Below, piece by piece: positions 1 to 6,201 of a stretch of DNA of 7,724 nucleotides. Made by a program: the position numbers and the translations under genes. Numbering within the stretch: position 1 is the stretch's first letter; each line of letters opens with the position of its first letter. The stretch is from contig JAEXSY010000414.1 of NCBI GenBank assembly GCA_023440105.1, positions 1-7,724 of the forward strand. The letters run 5' to 3'. Below the pieces are notes generated by a model. It worked only from the letters and a program-made list of their open reading frames with translations, had not been told where the DNA came from and did not search any database. Origin of the DNA: Bacillota bacterium (GTDB lineage Bacteria > Bacillota > Clostridia > Clostridiales > Clostridiaceae).

Positions 1-943
1 AATACATACAGATATAGGAAATAGATGTATTGGTGCTAAGGTTAATGGTAAGATGGTAACCTTAGACTACAAACTGAAGACGGGAGATATAGTTGAAATA
101 TTAACATCAACTATAGCAAAAGGACCAAATTTAGACTGGCTTAATATTGTAAAAAGCAATCAAGCAAAAAGTAAAATTAGAGCATGGTATAAAAAGGCTA
201 AAAAGGATGAGAATATTTCCAAAGGAAAAGAAATGCTTGAAAGGGAAGCTAAAAAGCAGGGGACTAATTTTTCAGAGCTCACCAAGGGGGATATATATGA
301 CAAGGTAATGAAAAAATATAATTTTCATTCTCAGGATGATATATATGCTTCTGTAGGTATGGGCCAGATTATAGCTTCTACATTGGTTTCAAAATTAAAA
401 GAAACTCAGAATACAGATAAATCTATTACTGTTGAAGACATTAATAAATCTATTGAAGAACAAAATAATAAGTCTCAAAAAGTGAAGAATTCAGCAGCAG
501 GAGTTACTGTAAAAGGATTAAACAATATAATGGTGAGATTTGCTAAATGTTGTGGTCCTGTAGCTGGAGACGAAATAGTGGGGTATATTACTAAAGGCAG
601 GGGTATTTCAGTACATCGTAAGGATTGTTCAAATATTAGGAGCCTTCCATCTGAGGAACAGCATAAGCTTGTGGAAGTCAGCTGGGGAACCTCTCAAGGA
701 GAAGATTACATTAGTGAAATTCAAGTTAGAGGTGAGGATAGAAGTGGCTTACTTACCGATATTATGACTATAATATCAGAATCCAATCTGCAGCTTCAAG
801 CATTAAATGCTAAAACCTCGAAGAATAATATTGCCTCAATTAATATAAAATTAAGAATAAAATCCATAGAACAGCTGAAAGAATTAATGAGAAAAATTAG
901 ACGCTTAAATGGAGTAATGGAAGTATATAGAATGTATAATTAA
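1..943 (+). CDS. relA: RelA/SpoT-family (p)ppGpp synthetase/hydrolase, C-terminal part (5' truncated by window edge)
   Basis: This is the regulatory C-terminal part of the long bifunctional RelA/SpoT homologue that makes and degrades (p)ppGpp in the stringent response. The frame is open from base 2 through the ATG at 53, so the gene continues upstream and 53 is not its start. About 313 residues are visible. In order they are: most of a TGS domain (IHTDIGNRCIGAKVNGKMV... KLKTGDIVEILTS), a helical domain rich in Lys (WLNIVKSNQAKSKIRAWYKK), a low-complexity linker, a zinc-finger/conserved-cysteine domain with the Cys pair near base 548 (FAKCCGPVAGDEIVGYITKGRG, later HRKDC), and a C-terminal ACT domain from about base 710. 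The catalytic HD and synthetase domains lie outside the window. TAA stop at 941-943. It is the first visible gene of a co-directional cluster; dtd follows after 39 bases, an order well known in Firmicutes. Family assignment is firm; whether both activities are intact cannot be seen. Confidence 0.95.
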   Translation, partial: IHTDIGNRCIGAKVNGKMVTLDYKLKTGDIVEILTSTIAKGPNLDWLNIVKSNQAKSKIRAWYKKAKKDENISKGKEMLEREAKKQGTNFSELTKGDIYDKVMKKYNFHSQDDIYASVGMGQIIASTLVSKLKETQNTDKSITVEDINKSIEEQNNKSQKVKNSAAGVTVKGLNNIMVRFAKCCGPVAGDEIVGYITKGRGISVHRKDCSNIRSLPSEEQHKLVEVSWGTSQGEDYISEIQVRGEDRSGLLTDIMTIISESNLQLQALNAKTSKNNIASINIKLRIKSIEQLKELMRKIRRLNGVMEVYRMYN

Positions 944-982
944 CCTTATTTTTCTTTTTTAAAAAACTTTAAGGAGTACATT

Positions 983-1432
983 ATGAGAGCTGTAGTTCAA
1001 AGAGTTAAGGAATCCAACGTAAAGGTTCAAGGAAAGATTATTGGCAGCATAGGTTTAGGTTTTACGGTTTTACTTGGGATAGGAAAAGATGACAATGAAG
1101 AGGATGTAAAGTATCTAAAGGATAAAATTATAAATCTTCGTGTTTTTGAGGATGATGATGAAAAAATGAACTTATCCTTAAAAGATGTTGGGGGAGAGTT
1201 ATTAGTAGTATCCCAGTTTACTCTCTTGGGAGACTGCCGTAAGGGCAGAAGACCAAATTTTATGAATGCCCTGGGGGGAGATAAAGCTGAAGGCTTATAC
1301 GAGTTATTCATCGCAGAATGCAAGAAAGAAGGAGCTTTTGTTGCGTCGGGTAGCTTTGGTGCTGATATGGAAGTTCATATAATAAATGATGGCCCTGTAA
1401 CAATAATATTAGATAGTAAGAAAACATTTTAA
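983..1432 (+). CDS. dtd: D-aminoacyl-tRNA deacylase (DTD)
   Basis: Cytoplasmic enzyme that hydrolyses D-aminoacyl-tRNA (and glycine mischarged on tRNA-Ala), recycling the tRNA and keeping D-residues out of proteins. The 149-residue product has the usual family length and both active-site signatures: SQFT at residues 77-80, followed by the conserved CRKGRRPNF stretch, and the Gly-cisPro motif in NDGPVT (Gly137-Pro138). The N-terminus MRAVVQRV is typical of the family. The ATG at 983 has an AAGGAG ribosome binding site at 971-976, with six bases between. It sits 39 bases after relA and 12 bases before the hydrolase start, so it is probably co-transcribed; the gap before it contains no convincing terminator. 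No sign of damage. Confidence 0.97.
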   Translation: MRAVVQRVKESNVKVQGKIIGSIGLGFTVLLGIGKDDNEEDVKYLKDKIINLRVFEDDDEKMNLSLKDVGGELLVVSQFTLLGDCRKGRRPNFMNALGGDKAEGLYELFIAECKKEGAFVASGSFGADMEVHIINDGPVTIILDSKKTF

Positions 1433-1444
1433 GAGGTGTTAATA

Positions 1445-2047
1445 ATGATTGTTAAAACTATCCCTGCAGGTATGCTAGCTGCAAATTGTTATTTAATTTA
1501 TAATGAAGTGACAAAGGACGCCTTAGTTTTAGATCCAGGAGGCGACGAGGATTTTATTATAGATAATATTGAAAAGCTAAATCTAAATGTAAAAGCAATT
1601 TTGTTAACGCATGGCCATATGGATCATGTAGGTGCCTTGAAGGCAATAGCTGATAGATATGGGGTTATGACTTATATTAATAAATTAGATATTGATCTCA
1701 TGGGAAAAGGAAGTCCTGTCTATGGAAGATTTCCTGATATCGAGGTTACTTTTATTGAAGATAAAGAGGTTATAAATATTGTTGAGTTTCAAATTCAATG
1801 TATATGGACGCCAGGCCATACACCAGGGGGCATGTGCTTCCTTATAGAAGATTGCCTGTTTTCTGGAGATACATTATTTCAAGGCTCCATTGGTAGAACT
1901 GATTTTGAAGGTGGAGACTATGATACTATAATAAATAGCATTGTAGAAAAGCTTATGATATTAGAAGATGATGTTATTGTTTATCCTGGTCACGGAGAAG
2001 CTACAACTATAATAAGGGAAAGAAATTATAATCCTTTTATTAACTAA
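1445..2047 (+). CDS. Metallo-beta-lactamase-fold hydrolase, glyoxalase II-like
   Basis: A 200-residue cytoplasmic metallo-hydrolase of the short glyoxalase II-like (YcbL-type) group. The metal ligands are complete: THGHMDH (His56, His58, Asp60, His61), His125 in GHTPGG, Asp142 in FSGDTLFQGSIGRTD, and His183 in YPGHGE. Such proteins bind two Zn/Fe ions and often cleave thioesters such as S-lactoylglutathione, but the natural substrate here is unknown, and glutathione is rare in clostridia. The frame is open to a GTG at 1436, but that GTG lies inside AGAGGTG (1432-1438), which is a good ribosome binding site for the ATG at 1445. The resulting N-terminus MIVKTIPAGMLAANCYLIYN fits the family, so I chose 1445. 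It lies between dtd and hemZ with 12-base gaps on both sides, so transcriptional coupling is likely, but its job in this cluster is not explained. Confidence 0.93.
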   Translation: MIVKTIPAGMLAANCYLIYNEVTKDALVLDPGGDEDFIIDNIEKLNLNVKAILLTHGHMDHVGALKAIADRYGVMTYINKLDIDLMGKGSPVYGRFPDIEVTFIEDKEVINIVEFQIQCIWTPGHTPGGMCFLIEDCLFSGDTLFQGSIGRTDFEGGDYDTIINSIVEKLMILEDDVIVYPGHGEATTIIRERNYNPFIN

Positions 2048-2059
2048 TCTGGGGTGCTT

Positions 2060-3508
2060 ATGAAAATTAATATTAATCTAAATGATATGGCCTTTAGATA
2101 TGACGTTTATCAAATGTTTAATATATATTACCTCATGGATGATATAGTATTTAATATACCGCAAAATGATGAGGATAAGATATATTATATTTCTATTTAC
2201 GATAGCTCTATTAGCATAAAAGGGCCAACAAAAAGTACTACGTATAATTATGACAAAATTATCGGATATAATAATTTTGTAAAAAAGTCATTGTTTATGT
2301 ATCTTAAACAGGAAACTGGTCAGGAGCATCCCTGGGGTACATTAATAGGTATAAGACCGAGTAAAATTGCCTATGATTTAATCAAAAGAGGATTTTCCGA
2401 AGAAGGTGTTTTGGAATACTTTGAAAAGGTATATTTAGCTTCAGAAGAAAAAACTAGGCTGTGTATGGAAGTGGCAAAAAATGAGTCTGTTTTTATTAAT
2501 GATGATGAAAACTGTATAAGTATTTATATAGGTATGCCATTTTGTCCCACAAGATGTGCATACTGTTCTTTTGCTTCAAATCCCATAGGCAGTTCAAAGC
2601 AATTAGTCGAACCATATTTAAAGGCATTAATTACAGAGATAAATGCCATTGCCGATTATATAGATAAAAGAAAATTGAAGATAGAAACTGTATATTTTGG
2701 TGGGGGAACTCCCACATCCATTTCCGACGAGGAATTTTATTCCTTAATGAAAATAATTCATAGTAGATTTATTAAGGATAGAAACATAAGAGAGTTTACG
2801 GTGGAATGCGGAAGACCTGATAGCATAACAGTTAATAAGCTTGACACCATGAAAAAATTTATGGTAGATAGAGTTAGTATTAATCCTCAAACCATGAATG
2901 ATAAGACTCTGAGAGCTATAGGCCGCGGACATAATGCACAATTGGTTAAAGATATCTTTAAAGAAGCTAGAAGTCGTGGATTTAATAATATTAATATGGA
3001 TATTATAGTAGGCTTACAGGGAGAAGGTCTAGAAGAGATAAATTATACCTGTAAAGAAATAAAAGAACTATCACCTGATAGTATTACGGTTCACGGTTTA
3101 TCTATTAAAAGAGCCTCTAAGATTCATGAAAATATAGTGTTAAATAAAGAATACTATGTACCAGAGCAGAAAGAGCTCCAGGAAATGTATGGTGCTACTA
3201 AAATACTCTCAGAAGAGCTAGAGATGATACCTTATTATATGTATAGACAAAAAAATATGTTAGGAAACATGGAAAATGTAGGCTATACTATTAAAGGGAA
3301 AGAGTGTATCTATAATATAGAAATGATAGAGGAGAAGCAAACTATCATAGCTTTAGGAGCAGATGCCATATCTAAAGTTGTATTCTTAGAAGAAAATCGC
3401 ATTGAGCGATTTGGAAATATAAAGGATGTAAAACAGTACACAGAGAGGATTGAAACTCTCATTGATAAGAAAATTGAGCTTCTAGATACTTTATATAATA
3501 AGTTTTAA
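2060..3508 (+). CDS. hemZ: Coproporphyrinogen dehydrogenase HemZ-family radical SAM protein
   Basis: Member of the oxygen-independent coproporphyrinogen III oxidase-like radical SAM family, HemZ branch, named for conversion of coproporphyrinogen III to protoporphyrinogen IX. In the 482-residue product an N-terminal domain of about 150 residues precedes the radical SAM core. The 4Fe-4S motif is CPTRCAYC (Cys162, Cys166, Cys169) in YIGMPFCPTRCAYCSFAS, and the SAM-binding YFGGGTPTS follows at about 212-220. Further conserved blocks are ECGRPDSIT, RVSINPQTMNDKTLRAIGRGH and NMDIIVGLQGE. The frame extends to a GTG at 2054, but GGGGTG at 2051-2056 is the ribosome binding site and the ATG at 2060 gives the natural start MKININLND. 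It sits 12 bases after the hydrolase and 26 before aspS. No other haem gene is visible, and related proteins (HemW) act as haem chaperones, so family is sure but catalytic role is less so. Confidence 0.9.
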   Translation: MKININLNDMAFRYDVYQMFNIYYLMDDIVFNIPQNDEDKIYYISIYDSSISIKGPTKSTTYNYDKIIGYNNFVKKSLFMYLKQETGQEHPWGTLIGIRPSKIAYDLIKRGFSEEGVLEYFEKVYLASEEKTRLCMEVAKNESVFINDDENCISIYIGMPFCPTRCAYCSFASNPIGSSKQLVEPYLKALITEINAIADYIDKRKLKIETVYFGGGTPTSISDEEFYSLMKIIHSRFIKDRNIREFTVECGRPDSITVNKLDTMKKFMVDRVSINPQTMNDKTLRAIGRGHNAQLVKDIFKEARSRGFNNINMDIIVGLQGEGLEEINYTCKEIKELSPDSITVHGLSIKRASKIHENIVLNKEYYVPEQKELQEMYGATKILSEELEMIPYYMYRQKNMLGNMENVGYTIKGKECIYNIEMIEEKQTIIALGADAISKVVFLEENRIERFGNIKDVKQYTERIETLIDKKIELLDTLYNKF

Positions 3509-3534
3509 AGAAATATATTTAAGGAGGAATTACG

Positions 3535-5322
3535 ATGGGTGAAGCCTTAGAAGGACTTAAAAGGAATATAATGTGCGGAGAATTACGAGAAGAACATATC
3601 GGAAGTACTTACACAGTAATGGGATGGGTTCAACGTAAGAGAAACCTAGGTGGTTTAATATTTGTAGATTTAAGAGATAGAACTGGAATATTACAGGTAG
3701 TATTTGGTGAGGCTATTGATAGTAATGCTTTCACAAAAGCTGATGATGTGAAGTCAGAATACTGCATAGCTGTTACAGGTACTCTTGTAAAAAGAGAAGC
3801 TATAAACGAAAATATGCCTACAGGTTATGTGGAGCTTCAGGGAAAGGAAATTAAAATTCTTTCAGAGTCTGACACTCCTCCGATATACATAAAGGAAGGC
3901 TTAGATGCTGCTGAAAATATAAGGATTAAGTATAGATATCTTGACCTTAGAAGACCAGATATGCAGAAAACCTTTTTTATAAGACATAAGGCTTCAAAAG
4001 CTATAAGGGATTTCCTTGATGAAAAAGGCTTCCTAGAAATTGAAACCCCAATGCTAACAAAGAGCACCCCTGAAGGAGCAAGGGACTATTTAGTTCCTAG
4101 TAGAAATTATCCAGGTATGTTTTATGCTCTTCCTCAATCACCTCAGCTCTTTAAGCAGCTTTTAATGGTTTCAGGCTTTGATAGATACTTTCAAATAGTT
4201 AAGTGTTTTAGAGACGAGGATTTAAGAGCAAATCGTCAGCCTGAATTCACTCAAGTTGATATTGAATTATCCTTTGTTGAACAGGATGATGTTATGAAGC
4301 TCAATGAAGAGCTTATAGCTTATGTTTTTAAAAAGGTATTAGATGTTGATGTTAAAACACCTTTTATGAGGCTGCCTTATAAAGAAGCTATGGATAGGTA
4401 TGGAAGCGATAAGCCAGATACCAGATTTGACATGGAACTAAAAAATATCAGCGAAGAGGCTTCAGATTGTGATTTTAAAGTGTTTTCTGATGCTCTAGCA
4501 AGTGGTGGATCCGTTAGGGCTATAACCCTTAAGGGTGGAGCCTCAATGGGAAGAAAGGATATAGATAGGCTAGGAGAATTTGTAAAGACCTACAAAGCTA
4601 AAGGTTTAGCTTGGATAGCTTTAAAGGAAGATGAAATTAAATCTCCTATCAGCAAGTTCCTTTCTCATGAGCAAATGAGTAGAATAATAAGCAAAGCAGA
4701 AGCTGAAACAGGAGATATAATATTAATTGTGGCTGATAAGGATTCTGTTGTGTTCCAGGCTTTAGGTGCTCTAAGATTAGAGCTTGCTAAAAAGTATGAC
4801 CTGATTAAGGACGAAAAACAATTTAACTTCCTGTGGGTTACTGAGTTCCCATTGTTAGAATACGATGAGGAAGAAGGAAGGTATTTTGCAGCTCACCATC
4901 CTTTTACAGCTCCTATGGATGAAGATATCGAACTATTAAGCACCGCTCCAGGTAAAGCTAGAGCAAAGGCCTATGATATGGTATTAAACGGTGAGGAACT
5001 GGGTGGAGGCAGTATTAGAATACATAATAGTGACCTTCAGGAAAAAATGTTTGAGGTTCTTGGTTTTACAAAAGAATCAGCTTGGGAGAGATTTGGATTC
5101 CTTCTTGAGGCCTTTAAATTCGGACCACCACCACACGGTGGATTAGCTTTTGGCTTCGATAGAATGATTATGTTCCTAGCTGGAATAGATAATATTAAGG
5201 ATGTTATAGCATTCCCTAAAAATCAAAATGCTTTCTGTTATCTTACAGAGGCACCTAGCATCGTTGATGATAAACAGCTTAAAGAGCTAGGCTTAGATAT
5301 AATTAAAGAAAATAATGATTAG
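3535..5322 (+). CDS. aspS: Aspartyl-tRNA synthetase, bacterial type
   Basis: Class II aminoacyl-tRNA synthetase that charges tRNA-Asp with aspartate using ATP. The 595-residue protein matches the long bacterial form. It has an N-terminal OB-fold anticodon-binding domain (about 20-110, GWVQRKRNLGGLIFVDLRDR), motif 1 around 166-184 (FLEIETPMLTKSTPEGARD), motif 2 at 225-242 (FRDEDLRANRQPEFTQVD), a GAD insertion domain (about 290-420), and motif 3 at 536-550 (GLAFGFDRMIMFLAG, with Arg543 expected to contact ATP). A strong AAGGAGG site at 3521-3527 fixes the ATG at 3535. Leu38, after RKRN, matches the Leu of E. coli-type discriminating enzymes rather than the His of the non-discriminating Pseudomonas enzyme, hinting at tRNA-Asp specificity (inference). 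It is the last gene of the cluster, followed at once by a terminator. hisS is not present before it, and the 26-base leader has no room for a T-box. Confidence 0.98.
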   Translation: MGEALEGLKRNIMCGELREEHIGSTYTVMGWVQRKRNLGGLIFVDLRDRTGILQVVFGEAIDSNAFTKADDVKSEYCIAVTGTLVKREAINENMPTGYVELQGKEIKILSESDTPPIYIKEGLDAAENIRIKYRYLDLRRPDMQKTFFIRHKASKAIRDFLDEKGFLEIETPMLTKSTPEGARDYLVPSRNYPGMFYALPQSPQLFKQLLMVSGFDRYFQIVKCFRDEDLRANRQPEFTQVDIELSFVEQDDVMKLNEELIAYVFKKVLDVDVKTPFMRLPYKEAMDRYGSDKPDTRFDMELKNISEEASDCDFKVFSDALASGGSVRAITLKGGASMGRKDIDRLGEFVKTYKAKGLAWIALKEDEIKSPISKFLSHEQMSRIISKAEAETGDIILIVADKDSVVFQALGALRLELAKKYDLIKDEKQFNFLWVTEFPLLEYDEEEGRYFAAHHPFTAPMDEDIELLSTAPGKARAKAYDMVLNGEELGGGSIRIHNSDLQEKMFEVLGFTKESAWERFGFLLEAFKFGPPPHGGLAFGFDRMIMFLAGIDNIKDVIAFPKNQNAFCYLTEAPSIVDDKQLKELGLDIIKENND

Positions 5323-5324
5323 TA

Positions 5325-5356
5325 AAAAATACCATCGAATCTTCGATGGTATTTTT
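5325..5356 (+). terminator. Rho-independent terminator after aspS
   Basis: An 11-bp perfect stem pairs ATACCATCGAA (5329-5339) with TTCGATGGTAT (5342-5352) around a tiny loop. It can be extended by A/T pairs (AAAA before, TTTT after) and is followed by a T run to 5356. It starts three bases after the aspS stop, so it very likely ends the relA-dtd-hydrolase-hemZ-aspS transcript. The A run on the left side would also give a T run on the other strand, but no - strand gene arrives here. Confidence 0.93.
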
Positions 5357-5380
5357 GTTATGTTATTTACAATGTTATGT

Positions 5381-5409
5381 TTGAAATTTATATTAATACG
5401 TGTTATCAT
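5381..5409 (+). promoter_or_regulatory. SigA-type promoter of the CsoR-family gene
   Basis: TTGAAA (5381-5386), a 17-base spacer, then TATCAT (5404-5409): a near-consensus housekeeping promoter lying between the aspS terminator and the repressor gene. Transcription should start near 5415-5417, giving a leader of about 30 bases. It shows that the repressor gene is transcribed independently of aspS. Confidence 0.75.
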
Positions 5410-5413
5410 ACAT

Positions 5414-5431
5414 ATACATACGGGGTATAGG
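5414..5431 (+). promoter_or_regulatory. Candidate CsoR/FrmR-type operator (autoregulatory)
   Basis: ATACATACGGGGTAT (5414-5428) has ATAC and GTAT ends around a G tract, followed by AGGTAT. This G-tract flanked by AT-rich inverted ends is the layout known for operators of the CsoR/RcnR/FrmR family, and it resembles the ATACCC-TACGGGGGTAT site of Bacillus CsoR. It covers the predicted transcription start just before the ribosome binding site, so a bound repressor would block its own gene. Sequence match seen; binding is inferred. Confidence 0.6.
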
Positions 5432-5434
5432 TAT

Positions 5435-5441
5435 AAGGAGG
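5435..5441 (+). promoter_or_regulatory. Ribosome binding site deciding the CsoR-family start
   Basis: AAGGAGG, five bases before the ATG at 5447. It excludes the longer reading from 5315, whose extra N-terminal part would be translated from terminator and promoter DNA. Confidence 0.9.
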
Positions 5442-5446
5442 ATTCT

Positions 5447-5737
5447 ATGGATAATAATATAGAAAAAACTGATATTAACGAAGAGCTTCAAAAAAATCTA
5501 TTAACACGATTAAGAAGAATAGAAGGTCAGGTTAAAGGTATATACAAAATGGTTGATAGCCAGGTATGCTGCAAAGATGTTCTTGTACAGATAGCTGCAG
5601 TAAGGGCAGCAATCAATAAAGTGGGTGGCCTTTTAATTGAAAATTATGCGAGAAATTGTATGGGAGTTGAGGCTGGTAGTGAACAGGAAGAAGGATTAGA
5701 GCAGCTTATCGATACCTTAAATTCTTTTATAAAATAA
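5447..5737 (+). CDS. CsoR/RcnR/FrmR/CstR-family transcriptional repressor
   Basis: A 96-residue all-helical DNA-binding repressor of the family whose members sense Cu(I), Ni/Co, formaldehyde or persulfide. Signatures are LLTRLRRIEGQVKGIYKMV (residues 18-36), DVLVQIAAVRAAINKVGG (44-61) and ENYARNC (65-71). The frame stays open to an ATG at 5315, but that would overlap aspS and span a terminator, a promoter and an operator; AAGGAGG at 5435-5441 selects the ATG at 5447. Conserved sensing cysteines are present (Cys42 and Cys71), but the His that completes the Cu(I) site of CsoR (four residues before the second Cys) is Tyr67, and an extra Cys41 makes a vicinal pair. This argues against a standard copper sensor and leaves persulfide (CstR-like), another metal or another electrophile open. 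It is a lone gene with its own promoter and terminator; its targets other than itself are not in the window. Confidence 0.93.
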   Translation: MDNNIEKTDINEELQKNLLTRLRRIEGQVKGIYKMVDSQVCCKDVLVQIAAVRAAINKVGGLLIENYARNCMGVEAGSEQEEGLEQLIDTLNSFIK

Positions 5738-5764
5738 AAGCACTTCTCACTGAAGTGCTTTTTT
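5736..5764. terminator. Bidirectional terminator between convergent genes
   Basis: An 11-bp stem AAAAGCACTTC (5736-5746) / GAAGTGCTTTT (5752-5762) encloses the five-base loop TCACT. On the + strand it ends in a T run to 5764, for the repressor gene; read from the - strand, the A-rich left flank becomes a T-rich tail for the exporter operon. It overlaps the last base pair of the repressor stop codon and abuts the exporter stop codon, so one hairpin serves both transcripts. Confidence 0.92.
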
Positions 5765-6201
5765 CAATTGTTTTTTACATTTTGCTTTTTATTATTTATA
5801 ATCTTCATAATTGAAGAAACGATAAGAATACCCATTACTAGAGAGCCTGCATTAGATATGGTTTCAATTCCCGTTTCAATGGCCATACTTACATTATCCT
5901 GTAATATATAAAGCATTGTATAATACATACCTCCACCAGGTACCAACGGGATGAGAGCACAAATAACAAATAATGTAATAGGGGACTTAAGAATTCTGGC
6001 CATTATTTCAGAATAAACACTAAAGCCTACAGCTGCTAGGGTTAAGGCATATAAAGGAGGAATAGCTTTAAGAGATAAGGAATATATAAACCAACCAATA
6101 GATCCTCCCAGAGCAGCAAAGTAGAGTTTTTTACCTCTTATGTTAAATATTATCCCAAACCCTAGAGAAGCGAAAAAGGCGTAGAAGCAGCTTGAAATCA
6201 T
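5764..6201 (-). CDS. Threonine/serine exporter family protein, ThrE_2-type small membrane subunit
   Basis: A 145-residue integral membrane protein matching the small C-terminal half of ThrE-type amino acid exporters (DUF3815/ThrE_2). About five hydrophobic segments are visible (near residues 3-20, 26-44, 48-66, 74-90 and 115-134), with the conserved IPLVPGGGMYYTM at 84-96 and a Lys/Asn-rich tail. The frame opens at 6231, but GGAGGTG on the - strand (6209-6215) lies seven bases before an ATG at 6201, and starting there gives MISSCFYAFFASLGFGIIFN, typical of the family. The ATG overlaps the stop of the larger subunit by one base (TAATG), indicating translational coupling and a heteromeric transporter. 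In Corynebacterium ThrE both halves are one protein; here they are split, as in many Firmicutes. Substrate (serine, threonine or other small molecules) is inferred from family only. Confidence 0.9.
   Translation of the reverse strand: MISSCFYAFFASLGFGIIFNIRGKKLYFAALGGSIGWFIYSLSLKAIPPLYALTLAAVGFSVYSEIMARILKSPITLFVICALIPLVPGGGMYYTMLYILQDNVSMAIETGIETISNAGSLVMGILIVSSIMKIINNKKQNVKNN

Noticed and set aside
944..982. T-rich and A-rich runs between relA and dtd as a terminator
   Set aside because: There is no GC-containing stem, only weak T/A pairing, so no convincing hairpin; it is more likely a plain spacer inside an operon.
1027..1323. Reading frame on the - strand inside dtd (98 codons)
   Set aside because: It is a shadow of dtd: no ribosome binding site, no recognisable domain, composition explained by the opposite strand. 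The same holds for the - strand frames at 2744-2941 and 3837-4067 and the + strand frame at 6256-6495.
1436..1444. GTG start at 1436 for the metallo-hydrolase
   Set aside because: This GTG is part of the AGAGGTG ribosome binding site of the ATG at 1445, which gives the typical family N-terminus.
2054..2059. GTG start at 2054 for hemZ
   Set aside because: It falls within the GGGGTG ribosome binding site; the ATG at 2060 is the better start.
3474..3499. Possible internal promoter for aspS: TTGAGC (3474-3479) and TATAAT (3494-3499) at the end of hemZ
   Set aside because: The spacer is only 14 bases, the -35 box is poor, and TATAAT-like strings are common in this AT-rich DNA. Read-through from upstream explains aspS expression.
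5315..5446. Upstream extension of the CsoR-family reading frame to an ATG at 5315, giving a hydrophobic N-terminal segment
   Set aside because: The extension overlaps the end of aspS and runs through a terminator hairpin, a promoter and an operator-like element. The ATG at 5447 has a perfect ribosome binding site and gives the normal family length.
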